Assembly (NCBI RefSeq): GCF_014127485.1
Contig: NZ_CP059903.1
Span: 1,798,001-1,862,000, forward strand
DNA from: Nocardioides dongkuii
GTDB lineage: Bacteria > Actinomycetota > Actinomycetes > Propionibacteriales > Nocardioidaceae
Length of the DNA stretch: 64,000 nucleotides
Direction: 5' to 3'
The position numbers and the translations under genes were made by a program. Each line of letters begins with the position of its first letter. Positions within the stretch are counted from its first letter, which is position 1. The notes below the pieces were generated by a model, which ran no database searches, was not told where the DNA came from, and saw only the letters and a list, made by a program, of their open reading frames with translations. Of the stretch, positions 1 to 8,363 are shown one piece after another.

Positions 1-266
1 AAGTGGTAGCCGGTGTCGAGGAAGACCACGTCGATGCCGGGCACGACCTTCGACGCGAGGTGCGCGAGCGCGGCGTCGCCCATCGAGGAGGTCACGCAGA
101 ACCGCTCCCCGAAGGTCGCCGCGGCCCACTCCACGATCACCTCGGCGGGCGCCAGCTCCAGCTCGGCGCCCCAGTGGGAGACGATCTCGCGCAGCTCCTC
201 GGGCGTGCGGCCCTCGGTGCGGGCGCCGCGGTTGTTGCGGGCCACCGTCGTGGTCGCGGCGCTCAC
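1..266 (-). CDS. cysH: Phosphoadenylyl/adenylyl-sulfate reductase, N-terminal part (runs off the window)
   Basis: The first ~88 residues are visible; the gene continues beyond position 1. It reads from a GTG at 266 as VSAATTTVARNNRGARTEG and reaches the PAPS/APS reductase signature FLDTGYHF at the window edge, with the preceding SSMGDAALAHL matching the PP-loop region of the family. CysH reduces (phospho)adenylyl sulfate to sulfite in the cytoplasm. The GTG overlaps the TGA of the upstream 64-aa gene (GTGA), so it is translationally coupled to the reductase operon. Whether it uses APS (extra Cys pairs for an iron-sulfur cluster) or PAPS cannot be told because the C-terminus is outside the window. 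Confidence 0.9.
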   Translation of the reverse strand, partial: MSAATTTVARNNRGARTEGRTPEELREIVSHWGAELELAPAEVIVEWAAATFGERFCVTSSMGDAALAHLASKVVPGIDVVFLDTGYH

Positions 267-457
267 GGCGTGCTCCTCCTGCTCGCGTCCGGCCGGGTCA
301 GGCCGAGCATCCGGAGGGAGAAGGCGCGCAGGCAGCCGCGGCACTCCCAGGTCCCGTGGGGGGAGCTGACCTCGCCGGTCTCCGAGACGACCTCGTGCGG
401 GCGCAGGTCCTCCTCCCCGCAGAACGGGCAGTGGTACGGCACGGCGCGCTCGCTCAT
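263..457 (-). CDS. Small zinc-ribbon-like protein between sulfite reductase and cysH
   Basis: 64 residues with two CxxC knuckles (CPFC near residue 11 and CRGC near residue 38), the arrangement of a small zinc ribbon. The ATG at 457 overlaps the TGA of the siroheme reductase gene (ATGA), and its TGA overlaps the cysH start, so all three are coupled. A small CxxC protein in this position recurs in actinobacterial cys operons (family knowledge from memory), which suggests a role tied to sulfur reduction such as metal or electron handling. The actual function is unknown. Confidence 0.8.
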   Translation of the reverse strand: MSERAVPYHCPFCGEEDLRPHEVVSETGEVSSPHGTWECRGCLRAFSLRMLGLTRPDASRRSTP

Positions 458-2175
458 GAGACCACGGCCGCCAGCTGGCGCTCGCCGCGCAGCAGGTCCT
501 CGTCGGCGCGCTGGACCCACTCCACGAACGACTCGCCCTCGGTGCGGTCGGCGAGGAACGCCGTGACCACCGCGGTGACGTAGTCGTCGAGGCCCGCGCT
601 GGTCACCTTGTGCGCGCGCAGCTTGCGGCCGAAGTTCGCGCCCAGGCCGGTGGCGCCGCCCAGGTGCACCTGGAAGCCCTCGACCTGCTCGCCGTCGGCC
701 ATCACCAGCTGGCCCTTGAGCCCGATGTCGCCCACCTGGGTGCGGGCGCAGGCGTTGGGGCAGCCGTTGACGTTGACCGAGATCGGGACGTCGAGGTCGG
801 GGAAGCGGCGCTCGAGCTCGGAGACCAGGGCGCGGGCGCGCTCCTTGGTGTCGACGATCGCGAGCTTGCAGAACTCGATGCCGGTGCAGGCCATCGTGTT
901 GCGCCGCCAGTTCGAGGGGCGGGCGGAGAGCCCGATCGCGTCCAGCCGGGCGACGAGCTCCTCGACCCGGTCGGCGTCCACGCCGAGCACCACGATCTTC
1001 TGGTACGCCGTGAACCGCGCGCCGGCCGCGCCGTACTCCTCGACCAGGTCGGCGAGCTGGAGCAGCAGGGTGCCGGAGATGCGTCCCGCGGTCGGCGCGA
1101 TGCCGAGGTAGAACTTCCCGTCCTTCTGCTCGTGGACGCCGATGTGGTCGCGGTGGGCGACGGGGACCGGCGGGGACGGGCAGGAGACGAGCTCGCGGCC
1201 GAGGTACTCCTTCTCGAGCACCTCGCGGAACTTCTCGATGCCCCAGTCCGCGACGAGGTACTTCAGCCGGGCGCGCGAGCGCAGGCGGCGGTAGCCGTAG
1301 TCGCGGAAGATGCCGGCGACGCCGGCCCAGGCGTCGGCCACCTCGTCGAGCGGGATCCACACGCCCATCGGCTTGGCGAGCATCGGGTTGGTGGAGAGGC
1401 CGCCGCCGACCCACAGGTCGAAGCCGGGGCCGTGCTCGGGGTGGACGGTGCCGACGAAGGCGATGTCGTTGGTCTCGGGGGAGACGTCGTGGCTGGGGTG
1501 GCCGGTGACCGCGGTCTTGAACTTGCGCGGCAGGTTGGAGAACTCCGGGTTGCCGATGAAGCGGCGGAAGATCTCGTCGAGCGCAGGAGTGCCGTCGATG
1601 ATCTCGTCCTTGGCGACGCCGGCGACGGGGGAGCCGAGGAACGGCCGCGGGGAGTCGCCGCACGCCTCGAGGGTGCTCAGGCCGGCGGACTCCAGGACGT
1701 CCCAGATTGCGGGGACGTCCTCGATGCGGATCCAGTGGTACTGGATGTTCTGCCGGTCGGTGACGTCGGCGGTGTCGCGGGCGAAGTCACGGCCGACGGT
1801 GCCGAGCGCGCGCAGCGTGGTGGCGTCGAGCAGCTTGCCGTCGGAGCGGACCCGCATCATGAAGTAGCGGTCGTCGAGCTCCTCCTCCGCGACCGTGGCG
1901 GTCTTGCCGCCGTCGAAGCCGGGGGCGCGCTGGGTGTAGAGACCCATCCAGCGGAACCGGCCGCGCAGGTCGGCGGGGTCGATGGAGTCGAAGCCGCGCC
2001 GGGAGTAGATGTTCCGGATCCGGGCCTGCACGTTGAGCGGGTCGTCGTCCTTCTTGGCCTGCTCGTTCTTGTTCAGCGGCTCGGTGTAGCCGAGGCCCCA
2101 CTGGCCCTCGCCCTTCTTGGGGCGGGGGATCTCCGCGCTGGTGGCGGGCTGGGGCTTGAACCGGAGGTCGGGCAT
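454..2175 (-). CDS. Ferredoxin-dependent nitrite/sulfite reductase
   Basis: 573 aa, normal length for the siroheme/[4Fe-4S] reductase family, which reduces sulfite to sulfide or nitrite to ammonia with six electrons from ferredoxin. The cluster/siroheme ligands are visible as CTGIEFC (C-x5-C) and CPNAC (C-x3-C) in the C-terminal half. Placement directly upstream of cysH, in the same overlapping operon and behind a Cys-type leader peptide, argues for the assimilatory sulfite role, as for mycobacterial NirA/SirA. ATG at 2175; an AAGGA lies upstream. Which of nirA or sir names applies cannot be settled from sequence, so no symbol is given. Confidence 0.9.
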   Translation of the reverse strand: MPDLRFKPQPATSAEIPRPKKGEGQWGLGYTEPLNKNEQAKKDDDPLNVQARIRNIYSRRGFDSIDPADLRGRFRWMGLYTQRAPGFDGGKTATVAEEELDDRYFMMRVRSDGKLLDATTLRALGTVGRDFARDTADVTDRQNIQYHWIRIEDVPAIWDVLESAGLSTLEACGDSPRPFLGSPVAGVAKDEIIDGTPALDEIFRRFIGNPEFSNLPRKFKTAVTGHPSHDVSPETNDIAFVGTVHPEHGPGFDLWVGGGLSTNPMLAKPMGVWIPLDEVADAWAGVAGIFRDYGYRRLRSRARLKYLVADWGIEKFREVLEKEYLGRELVSCPSPPVPVAHRDHIGVHEQKDGKFYLGIAPTAGRISGTLLLQLADLVEEYGAAGARFTAYQKIVVLGVDADRVEELVARLDAIGLSARPSNWRRNTMACTGIEFCKLAIVDTKERARALVSELERRFPDLDVPISVNVNGCPNACARTQVGDIGLKGQLVMADGEQVEGFQVHLGGATGLGANFGRKLRAHKVTSAGLDDYVTAVVTAFLADRTEGESFVEWVQRADEDLLRGERQLAAVVS

Positions 2176-2245
2176 GAGGGAGTGCGTCCTTCGCTGAGGG
2201 TGCCGCGCGAGAGGTGCGCGGGCGGGGCGGGGCAGAGGGCCTAGC

Positions 2246-2335
2246 TCAGCGGGACCAACACATCATGCTGCCGGTGCGCCCGAGGTCCACGTGGCGGCGG
2301 ACCACGAGGTGCGCGTGCGTGACAGCGGAGACCAT
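2246..2335 (-). CDS. Cysteine-operon leader peptide
   Basis: A 29-codon ORF starting ATG at 2335 and ending TGA at 2246-2248, 70 nt before the reductase start. Its translation contains RRHVDLGRTGSMMCW near the C-terminus. The HVDL-R-x-x-S-x-x-C core is what I know from short actinobacterial leader peptides ahead of sulfur assimilation genes. The single Cys codon sits four codons before the stop, so ribosome stalling there when Cys-tRNA is scarce could control the downstream genes. Peptide and position are seen directly; attenuation is inferred. Confidence 0.7.
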   Translation of the reverse strand: MVSAVTHAHLVVRRHVDLGRTGSMMCWSR

Positions 2336-2535
2336 GTCAAGGAGTCTCATTGCCTGGACCGCCCGCCTACAAGGGTCCCATCCGAATTATGAGACACATG
2401 TCCATGGGTTGAGACGAGTGGCCCGGGACACGCCTGGGATCCGGGTCCGGTGCGGTCCACGTCACACTCGGCGCCGGTCGGGTAGGCGGACGCCGGCGGG
2501 GCTGGCAGCGGTCGGAGCGCCGTAGGCTGAGGGGC

Positions 2536-3978
2536 ATGAGCGACCTCGACGCCCTCACCAGCAGCGCCTACTCCCAAGCACTCGAGGTCATCGCCTCGGT
2601 GGAGCCCCGGGTCGCGGAGGCGACCCGTCAGGAGCTCGCCGACCAGCGCGGCTCGCTCAAGCTGATCGCGAGCGAGAACTACGCCTCGCCGGCCGTCCTG
2701 CTCACCATGGGCACCTGGTTCAGCGACAAGTACGCCGAGGGCACCGTCGGCCACCGCTTCTACGCCGGCTGCCAGAACGTCGACACCGTGGAGTCCCTCG
2801 CCGCCGAGCACGCCCGCGAGCTGTTCGGTGCCGAGTACGCCTACGCGCAGCCGCACTCCGGCATCGACGCCAACCTGGTCGCCTTCTGGTCGATCCTGGC
2901 GCACCGGATCGAGGGGCCCTGGCTGGAGAAGGCCGGGCGCAAGAACGTCAACGAGCTGACCGAGGAGGACTGGGAGGCGCTGCGCAAGGAGCTCGGCAAC
3001 CAGCGGCTGCTCGGCATGAGCCTGGACGCCGGGGGCCACCTGACCCACGGGTTCCGCCCGAACATCAGCGGCAAGATGTTCCACCAGCAGCAGTACGGCA
3101 CCGACCCCGAGACCGGGCTGCTCGACTACGACCTGCTCGCGGCCAAGGCGCGCGAGTTCAAGCCGCTGATCCTGGTCGCGGGCTACTCGGCGTACCCCCG
3201 CCGGGTGAACTTCGCGACGATGCGCGAGATCGCCGACGAGGTCGGCGCGACGCTGATGGTCGACATGGCGCACTTCGCCGGGCTGGTCGCCGGCAAGGTG
3301 TTCACCGGCGACGAGGACCCGGTGCCGCACGCCCACGTCGTCACCACGACCACGCACAAGTCGCTCCGCGGCCCCCGCGGCGGCATGGTGCTGGCGACCG
3401 AGGAGTACGCCCCCAGCGTCGACCGCGGCTGCCCGATGGTGCTCGGCGGCCCGCTCTCGCACGTGATGGCCGCCAAGGCCGTCGCGCTGGCCGAGGCCCG
3501 CCAGCCGGGGTTCCGGACCTACGCCCAGCAGGTCGCCGACAACGCCAAGTCGCTCGCCGAGGGCTTCCTGACCCGCGGCGCGGACCTGGTCACCGGCGGC
3601 ACCGACAACCACCTGGTGCTGCTCGACGTCTCCTCCTACGGCCTCACCGGCCGGCAGGCCGAGACCGCGCTGCTCGACGCCGGCATCGTCACCAACCGCA
3701 ACTCGGTGCCGGCCGACCCGAACGGCGCCTGGTACACCTCCGGCATCCGCCTGGGCACCCCCGCGCTGACCACCCGCGGCTTCGGCCACGACGAGTTCGA
3801 CCGGGTCGCCGAGCTGATCGTGCACGTCCTGCAGAACGCCCAGCCGGGCACGACCAAGGCGGGCGGCCCGTCGAAGGCGTCCTACGTGCTGGGCGACGGG
3901 GTCGCGGCCAAGGTCAAGGACGCCTCCGCCGAGATGCTCGAGCGGCACCCGCTCTACCCGGGTCTCGACCTGGCCTGA
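2536..3978 (+). CDS. glyA: Serine hydroxymethyltransferase
   Basis: 480 aa. PLP enzyme converting serine plus tetrahydrofolate to glycine plus 5,10-methylene-THF. The PLP lysine is K275 in [14 protein letters not shown], and the N-terminal [12 protein letters not shown] and GYSAYPR motifs are intact. It is longer than the usual ~420 aa because of an insertion around residues 125-165 ([11 protein letters not shown]...), seen in some actinobacterial homologues. ATG at 2536 has GAGGGG just upstream and a TAGGCT -10-like hexamer 7 nt before the ATG, so the message may be nearly leaderless. Divergent from the sulfur operon. Confidence 0.95.
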   Translation: MSDLDALTSSAYSQALEVIASVEPRVAEATRQELADQRGSLKLIASENYASPAVLLTMGTWFSDKYAEGTVGHRFYAGCQNVDTVESLAAEHARELFGAEYAYAQPHSGIDANLVAFWSILAHRIEGPWLEKAGRKNVNELTEEDWEALRKELGNQRLLGMSLDAGGHLTHGFRPNISGKMFHQQQYGTDPETGLLDYDLLAAKAREFKPLILVAGYSAYPRRVNFATMREIADEVGATLMVDMAHFAGLVAGKVFTGDEDPVPHAHVVTTTTHKSLRGPRGGMVLATEEYAPSVDRGCPMVLGGPLSHVMAAKAVALAEARQPGFRTYAQQVADNAKSLAEGFLTRGADLVTGGTDNHLVLLDVSSYGLTGRQAETALLDAGIVTNRNSVPADPNGAWYTSGIRLGTPALTTRGFGHDEFDRVAELIVHVLQNAQPGTTKAGGPSKASYVLGDGVAAKVKDASAEMLERHPLYPGLDLA

Positions 3979-3986
3979 GCCGAGCC

Positions 3987-5594
3987 TCAGCCGCCCAGGC
4001 CGAGGAGGGCGACCATCGAGGGCAGCAGCAGCACGATGAGGATCGCGCCGAGCACGTCGAAGGACGCCCCGGACCGGATCATCTTGGTGATCGGCACGAC
4101 GCCGGAGCCGTAGACGATCGCGTTCTGCGGGGTCGAGACCGGCAGCATGAAGCCGAACGACGCCGCGAACGTCGCGGCCAGGGCCGGCACGAACGGGTTG
4201 ATGCCCGCGGCGACCGCGATCGGGATGATGATCGGCACGACGACGGCCGCGGACGCGGTGTTGCTCGTCGTCTCCGACACCAGGATCGCCAGGATCACGG
4301 CGAAGACCGTGATCGCCAGCGTGCTGCCGAGGCCGAGCGCGTCGTACGAGCCCTGGCCGATGGTCTCGGCCAGGCCGGTGCTCTCCAGCAGCGAGCCGAA
4401 GATGATGCCGGTGCCGAAGAGCACCACCGTGCCCCAGTCGATCCGGGCCGCGTCGCTCCAGCGCAGCGTGAACTCGCGGCTGCCCCAGTCGGTCGGCAGC
4501 AGGAAGAGCAGCGACGCGCCCAGGACCGCGACGATCCCCTCGTCGAGCCGCCCGCTCACCGTTGCGTACGCCGAGGAGTCGGCGCCGGCGACGAGCGCGA
4601 CGACGCCGGGGGTGATCCACAGCGTCACGGTGACCACGAAGGCGACCAGGGTGTTCTTCTCCGCCCGGCTCATCGCGCCCAGCTGGGCGCGCTCGGCGTC
4701 CACCCACTCCTCGACGCCGTCGAGCCGCTTCAGCTCCGGCTTGTTGAGCAGCAGCAGGACCAGCGCGAGGGCGACGAACATGAGTGTGCAGACCGGGAAG
4801 GCCAGCAGCATCCAGTCGAGGAAGGTGACGGTCTCGCCGGTCGCCTCCTCGATCAGGCCGCGGCCGATCAGGTTGGGCGGCGACCCGACCGGGGTCAGCA
4901 GGCCGCCGACGCTCGCGCCGTACGCCAGCATCAGCATCAGCGCGACGCCCACGCGCAGCCGGAGCGGGTCGAAGTCGGGGGCGACCAGGTCGCGGGACTG
5001 CAGCAGCTTGGCGATCACCGTGAGCAGGCCGATCGCGGTCGGCAGCAGCATCGCCACGGTCGCGGTGTTGGAGACGAACCCCGAGAGCAGCGCGGTGATC
5101 GCGCCGAAGGCGATCACCACACGCGCGGTGGAGGTCCCGACGCCGGGGAGGTCCAGGATGAACATCGCGAACCGCTTCGCCACGCCGTGCTTGAGCATCG
5201 CCTGGGCCAGGATGAAGGCGCCGATGAAGGTGAAGACCGTCGAGGAGCCGAACGGCGCGAGCGCGTCGTCGGCGCTGGCCACCCCGAGCAGGACGATGGC
5301 GCCGACCCCGATGAAGCCGCCGATCGGGATCGGCACCGGCTCGGTGACCCACAGGACGATGACGCCGAGCAGGACGGCGGCCAGGGTCTGCTGCTGCGCG
5401 TCCAGCCCGAGGGGCAGGAAGTAGAAGACGGCCGTCACCAGGGGAGCGAGCACCAGCCCGGTGGTGCGCCGGGTCTTCTCGAACCGCTCCTCCCGCTCGG
5501 AGAGCTGCTGCTCCCCGAGGCTGCGGTAGGTCGCGTTGTCGAGGAACGCCTTGTCGACGTCGGTACGCCGCGGCTCGTTGTTCGTGGTCGTCAT
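3987..5594 (-). CDS. SLC13/DASS-family anion symporter
   Basis: 535 aa, about 12 hydrophobic segments after a ~45-residue cytoplasmic N-terminus. The two signature loops of the divalent anion:Na+ symporter family are present: a GSPPNLIGRGL in the first half and a PVSTPQNAIVYGSG near the C-terminus. The family imports dicarboxylates, citrate or sulfate with sodium; substrate cannot be assigned. The nearby sulfur operon makes sulfate a thought, but the genes are separated by glyA and nothing links them directly. A GGAGG lies 13 nt before the ATG at 5594. Confidence 0.85.
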   Translation of the reverse strand: MTTTNNEPRRTDVDKAFLDNATYRSLGEQQLSEREERFEKTRRTTGLVLAPLVTAVFYFLPLGLDAQQQTLAAVLLGVIVLWVTEPVPIPIGGFIGVGAIVLLGVASADDALAPFGSSTVFTFIGAFILAQAMLKHGVAKRFAMFILDLPGVGTSTARVVIAFGAITALLSGFVSNTATVAMLLPTAIGLLTVIAKLLQSRDLVAPDFDPLRLRVGVALMLMLAYGASVGGLLTPVGSPPNLIGRGLIEEATGETVTFLDWMLLAFPVCTLMFVALALVLLLLNKPELKRLDGVEEWVDAERAQLGAMSRAEKNTLVAFVVTVTLWITPGVVALVAGADSSAYATVSGRLDEGIVAVLGASLLFLLPTDWGSREFTLRWSDAARIDWGTVVLFGTGIIFGSLLESTGLAETIGQGSYDALGLGSTLAITVFAVILAILVSETTSNTASAAVVVPIIIPIAVAAGINPFVPALAATFAASFGFMLPVSTPQNAIVYGSGVVPITKMIRSGASFDVLGAILIVLLLPSMVALLGLGG

Positions 5595-5708
5595 CGGGTC
5601 GCCACCTCCGGGACCGCCCGGAGCAGCGGGGTGCTGTGACCGGGCTCACATCGCGCATACCCACCGCCCCGCCCGGATAACCCGCGGTGGCCGCCCCGGC
5701 GAGGGGGA

Positions 5709-7373
5709 TCAGGCCGCGGGGGTGGTCCGCGCCACGATCGCCCGCAGGTCGCCGCCCTGGAGCGCGCCGTACGTGCCGTCGTACGACGTGCCGAGGCGGG
5801 AGGCGCAGAAGACGTCGGCCACCTCGGGGGGCGCGAACCGCACGAGCAGCGAGCCCTGCAGCACCGCCGCCATCCGGCCCGCGAGCCGGCGGGCCTGCAC
5901 CTCGAGCTGGGTCGGGTCGCCGAGCAGCGTGCCGAGCAGCGCCAGCACGTCGTCCACCGCGCGGTCCAGGCGTACGTCGCCGCCGCGGGCGAGCCCGACC
6001 TCGGTGATCCACGCGTCGAGCGCCTCCGGCTCGCGGCCGAGGGCGCGCAGCACGTCGAGCGCGTTGACGTTGCCCGAGCCCTCCCAGACCGAGTTCAGCG
6101 GCGCCTCGCGGTAGAGCATCGGCATCATCGACTCCTCGACGTACCCGTTGCCGCCGAGGCACTCCAGCGCCTCGCCCACCATCGCCGGGGTGCGCTTGCA
6201 CACCCAGAACTTCGCGAGCGGCAGCGCGATCCGCCGCAGCGCCGCCTCGTGCGGCTCGTCCCGGCGGTCCACGGCGGCGGCGAGCCGCATCCCGAGGACC
6301 GTCGCGGCCTCGGACTCCACGGCGAGGTCGGCGAGCACGTTCTGCATCAGCGGCTTCTCCGAGAGCAGCGAGCCGAACGCCGAGCGGTGCGCGGCGTGCC
6401 AGGACGCCTCGGAGACCGCCCGCCGCATCAGCGACGCCGAGCCGAGCACGCAGTCGAGCCGGGTCGCGGCGACCATGTCGATGATCGTGCGCACGCCGCG
6501 CCCCTCGTCGCCGAGCCGGACGGCGACGGTGCCGTCCAGCTCGAGCTCGGAGGAGGCGTTGGAGCGGTTGCCGAGCTTGTCCTTGAGGCGGACGACGTCG
6601 AGCTGGTTGCGGGTGCCGTCGGGCAGCACCCGCGGCACCACGAAGCAGGTCACGCCGCCGGCCGCCTGGGCGAGCACCAGGAAGACGTCGTTCATCGGCG
6701 CGGAGGTGAACCACTTGTGCCCGTGCAGCGTGTACTCGCCGTCGACGGAGGTCGGGCGGGCCTCGGTGACGTTGGCGCGGACGTCGGAGCCGCCCTGCTT
6801 CTCGGTCATCCCCATGCCGGCGAGCGCGCCGCGCTTCTCGCGGGCCGGCCGGACGCCGGGGTCGTAAGAGCGGGACGCGAGCAGCGGCGTCCACTCCTTC
6901 GCGAGCGCGTCGTCGGCCCGCAGCGCCGGGACCGCGGCGTACGTCATCGAGACGGGGCAGCCGTGGCCGGGCTCGGTGTGCGACCAGGCCATGAACCCGG
7001 CGGCGCGGCGCACGTGGGCGTGGGGGGAGTCGTCCTCCCACGGGGCGGCGGCCAGGCCGTGGCCGACCGCGCGCTCCATCAGCCAGTGCCACGACGGGTG
7101 GAACTCGACCTCGTCGACCCGGTGGCCCCAGCGGTCGTACGGCACCAGCCGCGGGTGGTGCTCGTTGGCGAGCCGCCCGTGCTCGCGCGCGTCGGCCGAG
7201 CCGGCCTCCGCGCCGAGGTCGAACAGGTCGTCGACGACGGCGGGGGAGCCGTGGCGTACGACGGCCTCGGTGAGCGCCCGGTCCGCGGTCACGACGTTGT
7301 GGCCGACGAGCGGCGGCGCCTGGTTGGTGACCGTGCGGATCGCGGCGCGAGCGCCGGGGTTCGACGTACCCAT
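5709..7373 (-). CDS. aidB: AidB-like acyl-CoA dehydrogenase
   Basis: 554 aa from the ATG at 7373. It follows E. coli AidB closely: TVTNQAPPLVGHN at the N-terminus, GMGMTEKQGGSDVR, LVLAQAAGG, RLKDKLGNRSNASSE, LGGNGYVEESMMPMLYRE and NSVWEGSGN. AidB is a flavoprotein induced in the adaptive response to alkylation, binds DNA and has weak acyl-CoA dehydrogenase activity. An upstream in-frame Met at 7424 would overlap the divergent gene and is not chosen: the 7373 ATG aligns with E. coli AidB and has TACGGT exactly 6 nt upstream, the spacing of a leaderless promoter. Confidence 0.85.
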   Translation of the reverse strand: MGTSNPGARAAIRTVTNQAPPLVGHNVVTADRALTEAVVRHGSPAVVDDLFDLGAEAGSADAREHGRLANEHHPRLVPYDRWGHRVDEVEFHPSWHWLMERAVGHGLAAAPWEDDSPHAHVRRAAGFMAWSHTEPGHGCPVSMTYAAVPALRADDALAKEWTPLLASRSYDPGVRPAREKRGALAGMGMTEKQGGSDVRANVTEARPTSVDGEYTLHGHKWFTSAPMNDVFLVLAQAAGGVTCFVVPRVLPDGTRNQLDVVRLKDKLGNRSNASSELELDGTVAVRLGDEGRGVRTIIDMVAATRLDCVLGSASLMRRAVSEASWHAAHRSAFGSLLSEKPLMQNVLADLAVESEAATVLGMRLAAAVDRRDEPHEAALRRIALPLAKFWVCKRTPAMVGEALECLGGNGYVEESMMPMLYREAPLNSVWEGSGNVNALDVLRALGREPEALDAWITEVGLARGGDVRLDRAVDDVLALLGTLLGDPTQLEVQARRLAGRMAAVLQGSLLVRFAPPEVADVFCASRLGTSYDGTYGALQGGDLRAIVARTTPAA

Positions 7374-7378
7374 GCAGA

Positions 7379-7385
7379 TACCGTA
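7379..7385. promoter_or_regulatory. Symmetric -10 element driving two divergent leaderless genes
   Basis: TACCGTA. On the plus strand TACCGT (7379-7384) ends 6 nt before the ATG at 7391. On the minus strand TACGGT (7385-7380) ends 6 nt before the ATG at 7373. The two -10 hexamers overlap by five bases, so aidB and yihY are probably transcribed leaderless from one shared melted region. Confidence 0.6.
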
Positions 7386-7390
7386 GGCGC

Positions 7391-8353
7391 ATGGTCTCGG
7401 AGTCCCAGCAGAGCGCCGGGGCACCCCCCACCGAGACCCTCGCGCACCGCGTCGGGCACACGCTGTGGCGGCTGGTCGTGACCGCCATCGGGTCCTGCCT
7501 GCGCTACCGGGTGACCGGGCTCGCGGCCGAGGGCGCGTTCTTCGCGGTGCTGTCCGTGCCGCCGCTGATCTTCGCGCTGGCGGGGGCGGTCGGCTACGTC
7601 ACCGGGCAGTTCTCCGCCGGCGAGGTCGAGGAGGTCCAGCGGGCCGTGCTGGACCTGTCCTCGCGGCTGCTGACCGAGACCGCGGTCGACCGGGTGATCC
7701 GGCCGACGATCGACGACGTCCTCGAGGGCGGCCGGTTCGACGTCATCTCGGTCGGCTTCGTGCTCGCGCTGTGGTCGGGCTCGCGGGCGCTCAACGTCTT
7801 CGTCGACACGATCACGATCATGCACGGCCTCGGCGGGCACCGCGGGATCGTCAAGACCCGCGCGCTGTCCTTCGTGCTCTACGTGCTGGCGCTCGTCACC
7901 GGCATGGTCGCGATCCCGCTGATGGTGATCGGGCCCTCGCTCGCCGCCGAGTGGCTGCCCCAGGACGCCGACTTCCTGCTGGCCTTCTACTGGCCGGTCG
8001 TGACCGTGGTGTGCATCTGCTTCCTCGCGACGCTCTACCACGTCTCGGTGCCGGTGCGGACGAACTGGACCTTCAACCTCCCGGGCGCGACGTTCTCGCT
8101 CTTCGCCTGGGTCGCCGGGTCCTTCGTGCTGCGCTGGTTCCTCCAGGCGACGGCCGCCGACTCGCGCTCGATCTACGGTCCGCTGGCCGCACCGATCGCG
8201 GTGCTGCTGTGGCTCTACGTCCTGGCGCTGGTCGTCCTCATCGGCGCCGCGGTCAACGCGGCGTTCGACACGGTCTTCCCGCAGGCCACCACCACGAGGG
8301 CGCGTCTCGAGCTGGTGCAGCGCCTGCGTCACCTCGCCTCGCGGGACCGGTAG
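7391..8353 (+). CDS. YihY/BrkB-family inner-membrane protein
   Basis: 320 aa with about six membrane segments and the family pattern: an amphipathic N-terminal stretch leading into EGAFFAVLSVPPLIFALAG, FVLALWSGSRALNVFVDT, RTNWTFNLPGATFS, and a C-terminal YGPLAAPIAVLLWLYVLAL. Once called ribonuclease BN by mistake; the family's real function is unsettled (a membrane protein, possibly a transporter or lipid flippase). Divergent from aidB from a shared -10. The next gene starts 10 nt downstream but has its own -10-like TAGGTT. Confidence 0.85.
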   Translation: MVSESQQSAGAPPTETLAHRVGHTLWRLVVTAIGSCLRYRVTGLAAEGAFFAVLSVPPLIFALAGAVGYVTGQFSAGEVEEVQRAVLDLSSRLLTETAVDRVIRPTIDDVLEGGRFDVISVGFVLALWSGSRALNVFVDTITIMHGLGGHRGIVKTRALSFVLYVLALVTGMVAIPLMVIGPSLAAEWLPQDADFLLAFYWPVVTVVCICFLATLYHVSVPVRTNWTFNLPGATFSLFAWVAGSFVLRWFLQATAADSRSIYGPLAAPIAVLLWLYVLALVVLIGAAVNAAFDTVFPQATTTRARLELVQRLRHLASRDR

Positions 8354-8363
8354 GTTCAGCGCC

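Noticed and set aside
2347..7488. 1713-codon open frame on the minus strand
   Set aside because: It runs antisense through glyA and out of frame through the SLC13 and aidB genes; its product is low-complexity Arg/Ala/Gly as expected from GC-rich codon shadow.
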